The notes below the pieces were generated by a model that ran no database searches, was not told the origin of the DNA, and saw nothing but the letters and a program-made list of their open reading frames with translations. A DNA stretch of 64,000 nt from an uncultured Oceanisphaera sp. (GTDB taxonomy: Bacteria; Pseudomonadota; Gammaproteobacteria; Enterobacterales; Aeromonadaceae), in NCBI RefSeq assembly GCF_947495715.1, contig NZ_CANLZU010000001.1:124001-188000 (forward strand), read 5' to 3'. A program made the position numbers and the translations under genes. Below, one piece after another: positions 43,425 through 55,756 of the stretch. Within the stretch, counting starts at the first letter, position 1. Each line of letters starts with the position of its first letter.

Positions 43425-44525
43425 ATGAAAAAATTCCCCAGAGTGGTATGGGATCCATCCCGCCTTCTCGCCAATGCCGCCTTTCTGGATCGGCTCTGCC
43501 ATCAGCAAAAAAACTCCGTTGGCTGGATTCCGGTGACCAAGGTCACCTGCGCCGACCCCGACATTGTCGGCACGCTAATCCGGCAGGGATACGACTCCTT
43601 CGCCGACTCGAGAATAGAGAATCTCCGGCGTATCAAGCAGATGTCATCAAGCTGCCAGACCACGCTGCTGCGCCTGCCCGGGCTGCATGAGGTCGCCGAG
43701 GTGGTTCGCTACGCCGATATCAGCCTGGTATCGGAGCAGGACACCATAGCCGCGCTGCAACGCGAGGCGCAAAGAGACAACCGCCGCCATAAAATCATCC
43801 TGATGATTGAGCTGGGAGATCTACGCGAAGGCGTCTGCACCCATCAGGCGCTTGAGATGGGCCGCTTCATTCTGGAACAGGACCATGTCGAGTGGCTCGG
43901 CATCGGCACCAACCTCACCTGTTATGGCGGAGTGATCCCGACCGCCGACATCATGCTGGAGCTGACCGGCCTGAAAGCCCGGATAGCAAAAGAACTGAAT
44001 CATCCCCTGACCATTGTCTCCGGCGGAAACTCCAGCCTGTTACCCCTGCTGCTCGAGCATCGGCTACCTCCCGGCATCAATCAACTCAGGCTGGGAGAGG
44101 CTCTGTTTTTCGGCCGGGAAACCGCCTATGGCCGGCACATAGCGGGTATGCATGAAGACATATTTACCCTCGAGGCCGAAGTCATAGAGGTCAAGGAGAA
44201 GCCTTCCCTGCCCAGGGGGCCTCTGGGCAAGAACGCCTTTGGTGAAACCCCCGAATTCATAGACAGGGGCATACATACCAGAGCCATCGTGGCCCTGGGA
44301 GAGCAGGACGTGCCTGTTGCCGATCTGAGCCCGCTCGATCCGGATATTTCCATCCTCGGCGGCAGCAGCGATCATCTTATTCTTGATGTCACGGGGTGCG
44401 ATATAAAGGTAGGGGATGTGCTGTCGTTCCGGATGAATTATCGGGCACTACTCTATGCCATGACCTCCGGCTATGTCGGCAAATACAAACTGACAGAAGA
44501 AGAAATCGGCTCCTGCGTATCCTGA
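43425..44525 (+). CDS. alanine/ornithine racemase-family PLP enzyme
   Basis: 366 residues of the fold-III PLP barrel. The PLP lysine is Lys39 in IPVTKVTCADPDIV. Other marks are FADSRIENLRRIK, MIELGDLREGV, GIGTNLTCYGGVIPT, VSGGNSSLLPLL and LRLGEALFFGRETAYG. These match the ornithine racemase (Orr) branch better than Alr; the glycine-rich phosphate site VSGGNS is present. Probable substrates are ornithine or another basic amino acid. It follows nhaC on the same strand with terminators between. The terminator of this gene overlaps the end of regA. Confidence 0.85.
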   Translation: MKKFPRVVWDPSRLLANAAFLDRLCHQQKNSVGWIPVTKVTCADPDIVGTLIRQGYDSFADSRIENLRRIKQMSSSCQTTLLRLPGLHEVAEVVRYADISLVSEQDTIAALQREAQRDNRRHKIILMIELGDLREGVCTHQALEMGRFILEQDHVEWLGIGTNLTCYGGVIPTADIMLELTGLKARIAKELNHPLTIVSGGNSSLLPLLLEHRLPPGINQLRLGEALFFGRETAYGRHIAGMHEDIFTLEAEVIEVKEKPSLPRGPLGKNAFGETPEFIDRGIHTRAIVALGEQDVPVADLSPLDPDISILGGSSDHLILDVTGCDIKVGDVLSFRMNYRALLYAMTSGYVGKYKLTEEEIGSCVS

Positions 44526-44540
44526 TACCCATCTTTGGTA

Positions 44541-45071
44541 TTACCGGATCGCCGGTTTTTTTTGCAGCATCCGCTGCAGGGTACGCCGGTGCATGTTCAG
44601 CGCCCTGGCGGCGGCTGAAATATTGCCATCGTGCTGTTGCAGAACAAACTGCACATACTCCCACGACTGCTTGCGCACCGAGGGCCGAAAGGCCACCAGT
44701 GCGTCAGGGGCAACCTCGGCAGGCGCCTCCGGCTGCTGAAAGGCCGCCACTATGGTGTCGACATCGGCAGGCTTGGGCAAATACTGGGTCGCGCCCAGCT
44801 TGATGGCAGTGACGGCAGTACTGATACTGGCATAACCGGTCAATACCAGAATAGCGGCGCGAGGAAAGCGCCGATGCAGCTCGGGCAGCAGTTGCAGGCC
44901 GCTTTCGGTCCCCAGATTCAAATCCAGGATGATACCGTCCGGTTCGGCTACCAACGCCAATGCATCAGCCCCGTTTTCGGCCCACACCAGCGTCAGCCCG
45001 CGCCGGGCAAAGCCGCGTTCGAGCAGATTGGCAAAGGTCGGATCGTCATCCACCAGCAGAAAATGCTGCAT
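44541..45071 (-). CDS. regA: RegA/PrrA/RoxR-type redox response regulator
   Basis: 176 residues. Receiver with Asp8-Asp10, acceptor Asp50 (GIILDLNLGTESG) and Lys near 100 (YLPKPAD). A Fis-type helix-turn-helix at the C terminus, GNISAAARALNMHRRTLQRM, is the strongly conserved RegA DNA-reading element. Global activator or repressor of respiration genes under changing redox. It is encoded 28 bp after its sensor gene on the same transcript. ACCGG-ATCG-CCGGT plus TTTTTTT at 44543-44563, overlapping the stop codon, terminates the convergent racemase transcript. Confidence 0.93.
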   Translation of the reverse strand: MQHFLLVDDDPTFANLLERGFARRGLTLVWAENGADALALVAEPDGIILDLNLGTESGLQLLPELHRRFPRAAILVLTGYASISTAVTAIKLGATQYLPKPADVDTIVAAFQQPEAPAEVAPDALVAFRPSVRKQSWEYVQFVLQQHDGNISAAARALNMHRRTLQRMLQKKPAIR

Positions 45072-45099
45072 TCACTCACCTACGGCTGTGTCATAAAGT

Positions 45100-46392
45100 T
45101 TACTCTGTCGGCTCGTCGGCCAGCAGCAGCGGAATCCGAATACGGGCATAAACACCACCATTGGAATGATTACGCAGCGTCAGGCTGCCATTGAGGCGAG
45201 AAAAGGTGGCATGCGCCAGCCAGACGCCCATGCCCAGCCCCGCCGCTTTCTCCGACTCCTGCTGATTGAGCCCGGCCTGGGCCAACTGCTCTTCGCTTAA
45301 ATGACCCTGACGGTTATAAATGCCGATATCGAGCAGGCTGTCGTCTACCACCGAGGTATAAAGTTCAACCCGGTTTTCGCCCGCATCGGCGGCATTATCC
45401 AGAATGTTGAGCAACGCCGACCAGAATAACTCGTCCAGCCACACTCGATAGTCCCTCCCCGGCGGTGCATTGTGCCATTGATATCGTACATCGGGTCTCA
45501 GATTGATCCAGCGGTCCAGATAGCCTTGCAGCTGACTGAACAGTAATACGGGTTCGGTCGCGGATTCTTCCTTACGCTTGAGCTGCCACAACACCTCCCG
45601 GCACAGTAACAGCTGCCGATGCAGCGTATCCAGATGCTGGCGGCCGTCATCGGACAGCGCCGGCTCGGCCGCCAGCTCTTCGGACAGTAAAAACAGATTG
45701 TTGAGCGGCGTCGACAACTGATGCGCCACCGAGGCCGACTCGATACCCAGCAGCAAAAACTGCTGCTGTTCCTGTTGCTTCTGATAGGCCTGCTGCAGTT
45801 GCCGATCCTTGTCGGCCAACAATCGCATCAGCCAGGACACCGAGGCCGTGATCAACACCGCAGACAGGCTGAAGGTCAGCCACATGCCAAGCAGATGCAG
45901 GTTGAACAGCGGTGCCGCCGCGCCATGATCGCCATGCTCCGCCGCCGACACCAATGGCCGGTACCAGTAGAACAGCAACAGATAACCCACCATGGCCACG
46001 CCAACGCTTAGCCAGGCAAACCTGGCCGAGCAGGTCAGCGCCGCAATCAGCAACGGAAACAGATACAGCGACGCCACCGGATTCATGGCCCCACCGCTGA
46101 AATAGGCCACCAGGGTCAGTACCACAATATCGACCAGCAGGCCGGTCTCTTTCACGCCGCCCAGTCGGGGCCGCTGCCATGCCAGCACGGTAGCCAGCAC
46201 ATTGAACAACAACAAGGCCAGCAGCAACCAGACCAACTCGACACCCAGCACCGGCAACAGCAGCCAGTCGGTCAATAACAGGGCCCCGGACAGGGCAATA
46301 AAAAACAGCCAGCGTACCGCCGGCACAAACGACAAGACACGGAACGATCGCCAGGGGACGGCCACCGGTTCGGTGCCGGATTCACGTTTCAT
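45100..46392 (-). CDS. regB: RegB/PrrB/RoxS-type redox sensor histidine kinase
   Basis: 430 residues from the ATG at 46392; a GTG five codons earlier is possible, and neither has an ideal ribosome site. Six transmembrane helices (about 20-195), with the quinone-site motif FSGGAMNPVASLY (about 98-110). H-box SVAHQLSTPLNN with phospho-His about 224. The redox cysteine of RegB is conserved in LLLCREVL (about 264). The ATPase domain includes LDNAADAGEN and GLGMGVWLAH. It senses ubiquinone or cysteine redox state and phosphorylates RegA. It is divergent from a TonB copper receptor. Confidence 0.93.
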   Translation of the reverse strand: MKRESGTEPVAVPWRSFRVLSFVPAVRWLFFIALSGALLLTDWLLLPVLGVELVWLLLALLLFNVLATVLAWQRPRLGGVKETGLLVDIVVLTLVAYFSGGAMNPVASLYLFPLLIAALTCSARFAWLSVGVAMVGYLLLFYWYRPLVSAAEHGDHGAAAPLFNLHLLGMWLTFSLSAVLITASVSWLMRLLADKDRQLQQAYQKQQEQQQFLLLGIESASVAHQLSTPLNNLFLLSEELAAEPALSDDGRQHLDTLHRQLLLCREVLWQLKRKEESATEPVLLFSQLQGYLDRWINLRPDVRYQWHNAPPGRDYRVWLDELFWSALLNILDNAADAGENRVELYTSVVDDSLLDIGIYNRQGHLSEEQLAQAGLNQQESEKAAGLGMGVWLAHATFSRLNGSLTLRNHSNGGVYARIRIPLLLADEPTE

Positions 46393-46457
46393 CGGCCTCT
46401 GTTCCACCTTCTGTATGGTTCCCTCAACGCCATGATAGCGCGCCGCTCATGGCCGAC

Positions 46458-46474
46458 TGCGACAATATGTCGCA
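46458..46474. promoter_or_regulatory. perfect palindrome resembling a RegA/RegR box
   Basis: TGCGACA-ATA-TGTCGCA lies between regB and the TonB receptor gene. It matches the RegR minimal pattern GNGRCRTTNNGNCGC at every fixed position except one T. It is 66 bp from regB's ATG and 123 bp from the receptor's, so it could give autoregulation, control of the receptor, or both. The symmetry is seen; the regulator is inferred. Confidence 0.65.
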
Positions 46475-46596
46475 TTGAAGCCGAGGCCTCATACTCATAA
46501 AGTCTGCCGCCGTTACTCGAAACACGCACCTTTTATGCAAACACTTTTTTCTAAACGATAAACAAATCAACAAACAGAAGGCTAACGGCAACGCCC

Positions 46597-48564
46597 ATGA
46601 AACACCATGCTCTTTTTACTCTGACGCTCCCCCTGTTCGCCATGAGCCATGCTCATGGACAATCCGATGAACCGCTTTCAAGCTCTGCCGCCACCAGTAT
46701 CGTCATCACCGCATCGCCGTTGAGCCGCCCTACCCGCGTCAGCCTGGATCCAAAAGCACCGGTACAGCCGATACCGGCAGCCGATGGTGCCGGCCTGCTG
46801 AAAACCGTGCCCAACATGAGCATCACCCGCAAGGGCGGCATGGCCGGAGACCCCTTGTTTCGCGGGCTCGGCGGCTCGCGTCTGGCCATCACCAGCGACA
46901 ACAGTTACGTGCTGGGTGGCTGCGCCGCGCGCATGGATCCACCTACCGCCTATCTGTTTCCCCGCTCGTTTGACGAAGTGGTGATCACCAAGGGCCCACA
47001 AACCGTAACCCAGGGGCCTGGACTGGTGGCCGGCTCCATTCGGTTTTTGCGCCATCCCCGCTATTACGACGAGGCGGCGTTTAACCTGAGTGGCGGCCTC
47101 ACCACCGGCAGTGCCGACCGGTTTGATGCCTTTACCGCGCTGGATGCGGGCAATCGCCTGGGTTACCTGCATCTCAACGCCAATCACAACGAGGCGGGTG
47201 ATTATAAAGACGGCGCCGGCAACCGGGTACATTCGTCTTATGACAAGAACAGCCAGAGTGTGCAGCTGGGGCTGACGCCCGACGAGCTGAGCCTGCTGGA
47301 GCTGTCTTACGACCGTAGCCGGGGCCAGGCCGCCTACGCCGATCGAAACATGGATGGCAGCCAGTTCGATCGGGATGCCTGGGGCATCAAACTGGAACGT
47401 CAGGCCATCACACCCTGGCTCGGCAAACTGCAACTGCAATACGGCCACAGTCTGGTGGATCATGTGATGGACAACTACAGCCTGCGCCCCAACAGCGGCA
47501 TGTTTATGGCGATGAATCCGGAGCGCAGCACGGATACCGCCAGACTGATGGCCGAGCTGAATCTGGGCACACACCAGACTCAGGTCGGGATTGACTGGAT
47601 GGAGGATAATCATCGCTCGCGAATGGGCAAAGGCATGACCGAAGCCGCCGCCGAACGCTATACTCAGGCGCCCTATACCGATACCCAGTCTTTTGAAAAC
47701 CTGGGGGTCTTTGCAGAAGACCACTGGCAACTCAACGAACACCAGCGGCTGATAAGCGGCCTGCGGCTCGACCATACCCAGGCGCGCTTTGAGCAACTGC
47801 CGGCAACCAACCCGCTCAAGAAGCAGGACTACCAACTGCAGGCCGGCTTTGTGCGCCTCGAGCATCAGCAGCAGGCCTGGACCTGGTATGCGGGTTACGG
47901 CCAGGCCGAGCGTGCTCCCGATTACTGGGAGCGTAACCGCAATGGCGCGCTGAACAGTGAAACCAACCATCAACTCGATACCGGCGTTATGTATCGGGAG
48001 GGCCCACTGAGCGGATCGCTCTCACTGTTTGCCGGTTATATCGACGACTTCATTCTGGTAGACAACCTGGCCGCCCCGCAGGCCCGCAACGTGGACGCGC
48101 GTCGTGTTGGCGGCGAGGTCGAATTCAGCTGGCAGTTCACACCAGAGTGGTCACTCGGCAGTAACCTGGCTTATACCCATGGTCAGAATCACAGCGACGG
48201 CCTGCCTCTGGGCCAGACTCCCCCCCTTGAACTCAACACCAGCCTGATGTTCGACAACGGCGATTATGAGCTGGCATTGCTGATGCGCAATGTGGCCGGC
48301 CAGAGCCGCTTTGTTGAGGGCCAGGGCAATATCATCGGCCAGGATATCGGTGCTTCTTCCGGCTTCAGTGTGTTCTCGCTCAATGGCGGCTGGCAGCTCA
48401 ACCCGCAACTGAAGCTGGCGGCCGGCGTCGATAATCTGCTCGACAAGGAATACAGCGAGTTTATCAATAAGCAGGAACGGTATGTCGCAGGGGCCAACCC
48501 ACAAACCACGCGCATCAATGAACCCGGCCGTCAATGGTGGGCCGAGCTGCAGTTGACCTTCTGA
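46597..48564 (+). CDS. oprC: TonB-dependent copper receptor (OprC/NosA type)
   Basis: 655 residues. Signal peptide about 1-21 (MSHAHG). Plug domain about 50-190 with the copper-receptor signature SRLAITSDNSYVLGGCAARM and DPPTAYLFPRSFDEVVITKG. Twenty-two-stranded barrel to the terminal QWWAELQLTF, ending in phenylalanine as outer-membrane proteins do. OprC and NosA import copper, NosA being needed for nitrous oxide reductase assembly in denitrifiers. Proximity to RegBA and the box between them suggests redox-controlled copper uptake for terminal oxidases or denitrification enzymes (inference). Confidence 0.92.
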   Translation: MKHHALFTLTLPLFAMSHAHGQSDEPLSSSAATSIVITASPLSRPTRVSLDPKAPVQPIPAADGAGLLKTVPNMSITRKGGMAGDPLFRGLGGSRLAITSDNSYVLGGCAARMDPPTAYLFPRSFDEVVITKGPQTVTQGPGLVAGSIRFLRHPRYYDEAAFNLSGGLTTGSADRFDAFTALDAGNRLGYLHLNANHNEAGDYKDGAGNRVHSSYDKNSQSVQLGLTPDELSLLELSYDRSRGQAAYADRNMDGSQFDRDAWGIKLERQAITPWLGKLQLQYGHSLVDHVMDNYSLRPNSGMFMAMNPERSTDTARLMAELNLGTHQTQVGIDWMEDNHRSRMGKGMTEAAAERYTQAPYTDTQSFENLGVFAEDHWQLNEHQRLISGLRLDHTQARFEQLPATNPLKKQDYQLQAGFVRLEHQQQAWTWYAGYGQAERAPDYWERNRNGALNSETNHQLDTGVMYREGPLSGSLSLFAGYIDDFILVDNLAAPQARNVDARRVGGEVEFSWQFTPEWSLGSNLAYTHGQNHSDGLPLGQTPPLELNTSLMFDNGDYELALLMRNVAGQSRFVEGQGNIIGQDIGASSGFSVFSLNGGWQLNPQLKLAAGVDNLLDKEYSEFINKQERYVAGANPQTTRINEPGRQWWAELQLTF

Positions 48565-48594
48565 ACAAAAGCGTAAACAAGGACATAAAGACAA

Positions 48595-48622
48595 AAAGGG
48601 GAACGCCATGGCGTTCCCCTTT
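48595..48622. terminator. bidirectional terminator between oprC and astD
   Basis: A perfect 28-bp palindrome, AAAGGGGAACGCC-AT-GGCGTTCCCCTTT, lies between two convergent genes. Confidence 0.92.
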
Positions 48623-48645
48623 GGTTTGTTCAGGCCCGATAGAAA

Positions 48646-51134
<2,489 letters not shown>

Positions 51135-51212
51135 GCAGAACTCCTTATCACAAAATTGACGACCAGAGCGAGGCGACGCTGCCCCGCTCTGAATTCCTGT
51201 CGTCGGAATAGT

Positions 51213-52493
<1,281 letters not shown>

Positions 52494-52607
52494 TTATTGC
52501 AAACCAATGGTGACTTGTCTCTACATGACGCGAACATTTCAGTCATTTGTTCGGCGCATTTGAAAAATATAGTCATTGATATTGCATAAGCTCGCACTAA
52601 AAACGTC

Positions 52608-52635
52608 AGCCCGGCAATGAAGACGGACCCGGGCT
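52608..52635 (-). terminator. terminator between pabA and astC
   Basis: On the minus strand AGCCCGG, a 14-nt loop, CCGGGCT and then GACGTTTTTAG. It lies about 190 bp past the pabA stop. The rest of the 394-bp gap (52428-52821) shows no gene. I looked for an ArgR box near the astC promoter and found only a poor, wrongly spaced match. Confidence 0.7.
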
Positions 52636-52821
52636 GCATAAACGGGCAATTAAAAAAATTATCCGAAGACCACCAAAAGAAGGTGGAAACACCATTATTC
52701 CCGCTCTGCAGAACGCTGACGAACGAAAAACACTGATAGCCCCGATAAATAAAACTAATACCGGGAGCCGCCAGTAGAATTTCTAATACACTGCCGGCAA
52801 CATAAAAGGAAGGCGCAAGGC

Positions 52822-53403
52822 TTAAATCAGTGCGAGGAAGTTGTTCAGCAGCCGGTGCCCGCCTTCGGTCAGGATGCTTTCGGGATGAAACTGCACGCTG
52901 TGCAGTGGCAGGGTACGGTGTTGCATGCCCATGATTTCGTCCCGCTCGCCGGCCTCGTTCTCGGTCCAGGCGGTCAGCTCGAAACAGTCCGGCAGGCTGG
53001 CAGACTCGACCACCAGCGAATGATAGCGGGTTACGGTAAGTGGATCCGGCAAGCCGGCAAACAGCCCCTGCGCCGTATGACGAATGGCCGAGGTCTTGCC
53101 GTGCATCACTCGTCGTGCGCGTACCACCTGACCGCCAAAGGCCTGGGCAATGGCCTGATGCCCGAGGCAGACGCCGAGAATGGGCAGCCGACCGGCAAAG
53201 TGTTCGATGGCCATCAGTGAAATGCCTGCCTCAAGCGGCGTGCAGGGGCCGGGCGAAATCACCAGCCCGGCCGGTTGCAGCACGGCAATCTCGTCCAGAC
53301 CAATCTCATCGTTACGGCGTACCAGCACCTCTTGCCCCAGCTCGCCGAAATACTGCACCAGGTTGTAGGTAAAAGAGTCGTAGTTATCGATCATCAGCAG
53401 CAT
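52822..53403 (-). CDS. pabA: aminodeoxychorismate synthase glutaminase subunit
   Basis: 193 residues, a class I glutamine amidotransferase: [33 protein letters not shown], nucleophile cysteine in [17 protein letters not shown], and the His-Glu pair in [14 protein letters not shown]. It supplies ammonia to PabB for 4-amino-4-deoxychorismate in folate synthesis; such subunits are often shared with anthranilate synthase. Placement next to an argD/astC gene is the same as in enterics and Vibrio. It is the last core-genome gene before the island. Confidence 0.94.
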   Translation of the reverse strand: MLLMIDNYDSFTYNLVQYFGELGQEVLVRRNDEIGLDEIAVLQPAGLVISPGPCTPLEAGISLMAIEHFAGRLPILGVCLGHQAIAQAFGGQVVRARRVMHGKTSAIRHTAQGLFAGLPDPLTVTRYHSLVVESASLPDCFELTAWTENEAGERDEIMGMQHRTLPLHSVQFHPESILTEGGHRLLNNFLALI

Positions 53404-53450
53404 ATTGAAGTTATCTCTTTGATTTCATTGAAACAGTAAAGCCTTATACT

Positions 53451-53493
53451 GCTTTGATACCCGCTTTGATACCCGCAATTTCATTTGATACCC
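53451..53493. repeat. three TTTGATACCC direct repeats at the island edge
   Basis: Copies at 53453-53462, 53465-53474 and 53484-53493; the first two form a 12-bp tandem, GCTTTGATACCC. They lie about 50 bp upstream of pabA, at the switch from core genes to foreign sequence. Spaced short repeats of this type occur as integrase arm sites at the ends of integrated elements, which is my reading here. Confidence 0.5.
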
Positions 53494-53563
53494 AGGACCG
53501 AGACCTCAACAGCACACATGAGGATGCCGTATTTTCGCATCTATCCCGTTGGCGTCAAACTTC

Positions 53564-54048
53564 GGTTGCACCGCTCCTTGAACAGTCAGCCTTGAGATTC
53601 AGCAATTGGCGGCAGTACAATCGGGCTTTGACATGCGCGGTTCACTGACCATCTGGGTTGAGGAGCAAACCATTGAGCAATGGCATTGCCACCAGCACCA
53701 TGGCCGCCGCGGGCGTGGCTTCATCTACAGCGATAGCGCCATTAAAACGGCGCTCATGCTCAAGGCCTTCTTCGGCTTGCCATTACGGGCGCTGGAAGGG
53801 TTCATCAACTCCATTTTCCAATTGATGGATGTCCCCCTGACCTCTTCGAGTTACAGAAGTATCAGCAAGCGCGTCCAGACCGTAAGCGTGAAAGCTACCA
53901 TCAGCAGTCGCTGGCAGAAGCAGCAATGTCCCGTTACAAACAGCTGGTGATCCCCAAGCTCAGTCCGCGTCACTACAACGGTCAGGTCAGCGCGGAGTGA
54001 AGGGTAATGAACAAGGTCACCATGCCTGCTCGTCAGCCGGCCAGCTAA
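53564..54048 (+). pseudogene. IS5-type transposase remnant
   Basis: The translation reads RFSNWRQYNRAL, shifts frame near 53636, then runs RGSLTIWVEEQTIEQWHCHQ, RGRGFIYSDSAIKTALMLKA, FFGLPLRALEGFINSIFQLM and ends SISKRVQTVSVK. A second frame change near 53880 leads directly to SYHQQSLAEAAMSRYKQLVI and PKLSPRHYNGQVSAE; after a stop comes MNKVTMPARQPAS. Both ends of an IS5-type transposase are present, but the middle, about 150 residues with most of the DDE catalytic core, is lost. No intact copy or clear terminal repeat was seen. Confidence 0.85.
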
Positions 54049-54136
54049 GGGCGATAAGCCCAATCGGGACAGGCTGTTCCGGCTCTGACTTGACCAACAG
54101 CGCCACTATTCACTTAACACAAATCTCAGCATGTTA

Positions 54137-55138
54137 CTAAAAGCTCCCCCCTTTCCCCTTCAGCCTTTCGTATTCTTTTTTTATAAGCATTTCTAATGTT
54201 CTATGTATCGTCAGATCATAGTGTTCAACCAATTCATCAAGCTTTTTTCCAACCTCTACATCTATATATGTATTAATACTCCTTTTGGCTGCCTTTTTCT
54301 TTCTAAACTTTTTTTGCCCCCACGCATTTTTAATTTTATAGACAAACAGTTCTTTACTTGAATCAGGAATAAGCCAGTTGTAAAAAAAAGCATAAGAATA
54401 TAAATATTTTTCATACGGGACTGTCGGGGGTGTTATATAAATATCATCTATAAAGTCCCACTTATACTTCACAAGAATATTAGAGTAAATGTAATCCCAC
54501 ACCCATTCACATTGCTCCTCATTTTTCCTATCCAACCATCTTAACTGATCGATTATGGTGTAGATATTCGTCCATTCTATGTGGGCTGAAGAAAGCAGTT
54601 TACTTTTATATTCAAAATCATCTGAGAACCTATTAAGGTACTCTATCACCAACCGTAACCTAGCTTCATGCGATGAGGGCTCAGGCATTATATCAAAACC
54701 AAGATTCTTATATCCGAGGGGTTCCCAAATAACTTTTTCAACACTACCATATTGGGTGTACATTGTTGAACCTGGCACATAATTATCATTTACATGGTGC
54801 CTTCTGAAGTAATCATGAAAGCAACCAATTCTAATCTTAACCCATAACCAGCAGCATGCTTCAGGACTCTCTCTAAGCCAGTTAACACTATCACTGGAAA
54901 AGCATTGTGATTTAGCATTGGAGATAACCTGCCCAATAAACTCATTTCGCACTTCTGTGCTTTCAATATACCTATGCACAGACCCGTTGATATCGTTCAC
55001 GTAACCTTCAACATTAGGCCAGCAAGTCTCAGAGCCATTGAGCATCCCTACTCTCACCAAATAGTCTCTGCAGACTTTAAGCAGAGTTATATCTTTAATC
55101 TTCAACAGCGGGTCACCGCCTGTGGTATGAACTGCCAT
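54137..55138 (-). CDS. AT-rich orphan gene, unknown protein with possible ribbon-helix-helix tail
   Basis: 333 residues from ATG 55138 with GAGGT six bases upstream, so probably expressed. Base composition is much more AT-rich than the surrounding chromosome. No signal peptide or membrane segment. The body is rich in Trp, Tyr and Asp/Glu with helical stretches (ARLRLVIEYLNRFSDDFEYK). A basic segment, GQKKFRKKKAAKRS, precedes INTYIDVEVGKKLDELVEHY and a second helix, which has the beta-helix-helix look of ribbon-helix-helix DNA-binding domains. I recognise no family. It sits alone, opposite to the island's other genes. Confidence 0.75.
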   Translation of the reverse strand: MAVHTTGGDPLLKIKDITLLKVCRDYLVRVGMLNGSETCWPNVEGYVNDINGSVHRYIESTEVRNEFIGQVISNAKSQCFSSDSVNWLRESPEACCWLWVKIRIGCFHDYFRRHHVNDNYVPGSTMYTQYGSVEKVIWEPLGYKNLGFDIMPEPSSHEARLRLVIEYLNRFSDDFEYKSKLLSSAHIEWTNIYTIIDQLRWLDRKNEEQCEWVWDYIYSNILVKYKWDFIDDIYITPPTVPYEKYLYSYAFFYNWLIPDSSKELFVYKIKNAWGQKKFRKKKAAKRSINTYIDVEVGKKLDELVEHYDLTIHRTLEMLIKKEYERLKGKGGSF

Positions 55139-55756
55139 TTAAAACCTCAACTATAAAAAAATTAAGAGGCTCTTACCTCGCTGAGCCCCCCTAACACAAA
55201 AAAATAGTAATTCTACAAACCCACGACCTACGACCTACGACCTACGACCTCAAGCAGTAGAAGAGAAAATGCCAGAGTGAACACCTAGCCATCTGGAGCT
55301 CTAAAAAATAAATATTACTACGTAAATTTTTACTAATTTAACGAAATTTTGCAAACGAAATTACGTAAGATTATCTAGTTTTTACAGACTTATTTACCAT
55401 TAATTAAAATGGCAATAAACAATTAAAATCAGAAACTTACAGGTAAAACACAGCTAATTTAAGCTTATACTTCTTACTTTATTGAGCTCATGGTGGTTAA
55501 CTCCAGAGCGCCCTTCCCTCAGCATTGCTCGTTAAGGCTTGTGATTTTCCAGGCGTCCCCTTTTGTTAGCTGAGCCCTAGGATTCAGTAACGTGTCGGTT
55601 TGTCTAATATAACCATCATCACTCTATAGCCTTAGAGATGCATGCCAGCCCCCCCCCCAAACCCACAAGGGGAAGTAACGAACCCAAATATCATCAGAAA
55701 TATATTATTACACTGAAGCCTACTCCTATGGACTACGACCATAGGAAGAAAGAAGA
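55139..55756. other. 618-bp AT-rich intergenic region with a tandem heptamer
   Basis: No supported gene. It contains (ACGACCT)x4 at 55223-55250, a strongly AT-rich tract 55300-55480, a run of C near 55650, and a CCTATGG/CCATAGG hairpin (55725-55745) just before the Gp2-like gene. This is a plausible control or replication-origin region of the element, but no known origin motif was recognised. Confidence 0.55.

Noticed and set aside
52540..52600. ArgR box upstream of astC
   Set aside because: The best candidate has mismatches and one extra base between half-sites.
53454..53648. Separate 64-residue protein
   Set aside because: Its C-terminal part is the frameshifted N terminus of the IS5-type transposase remnant.
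55223..55250. CRISPR-like array
   Set aside because: The heptamers are contiguous without spacers and far too short for a CRISPR repeat.
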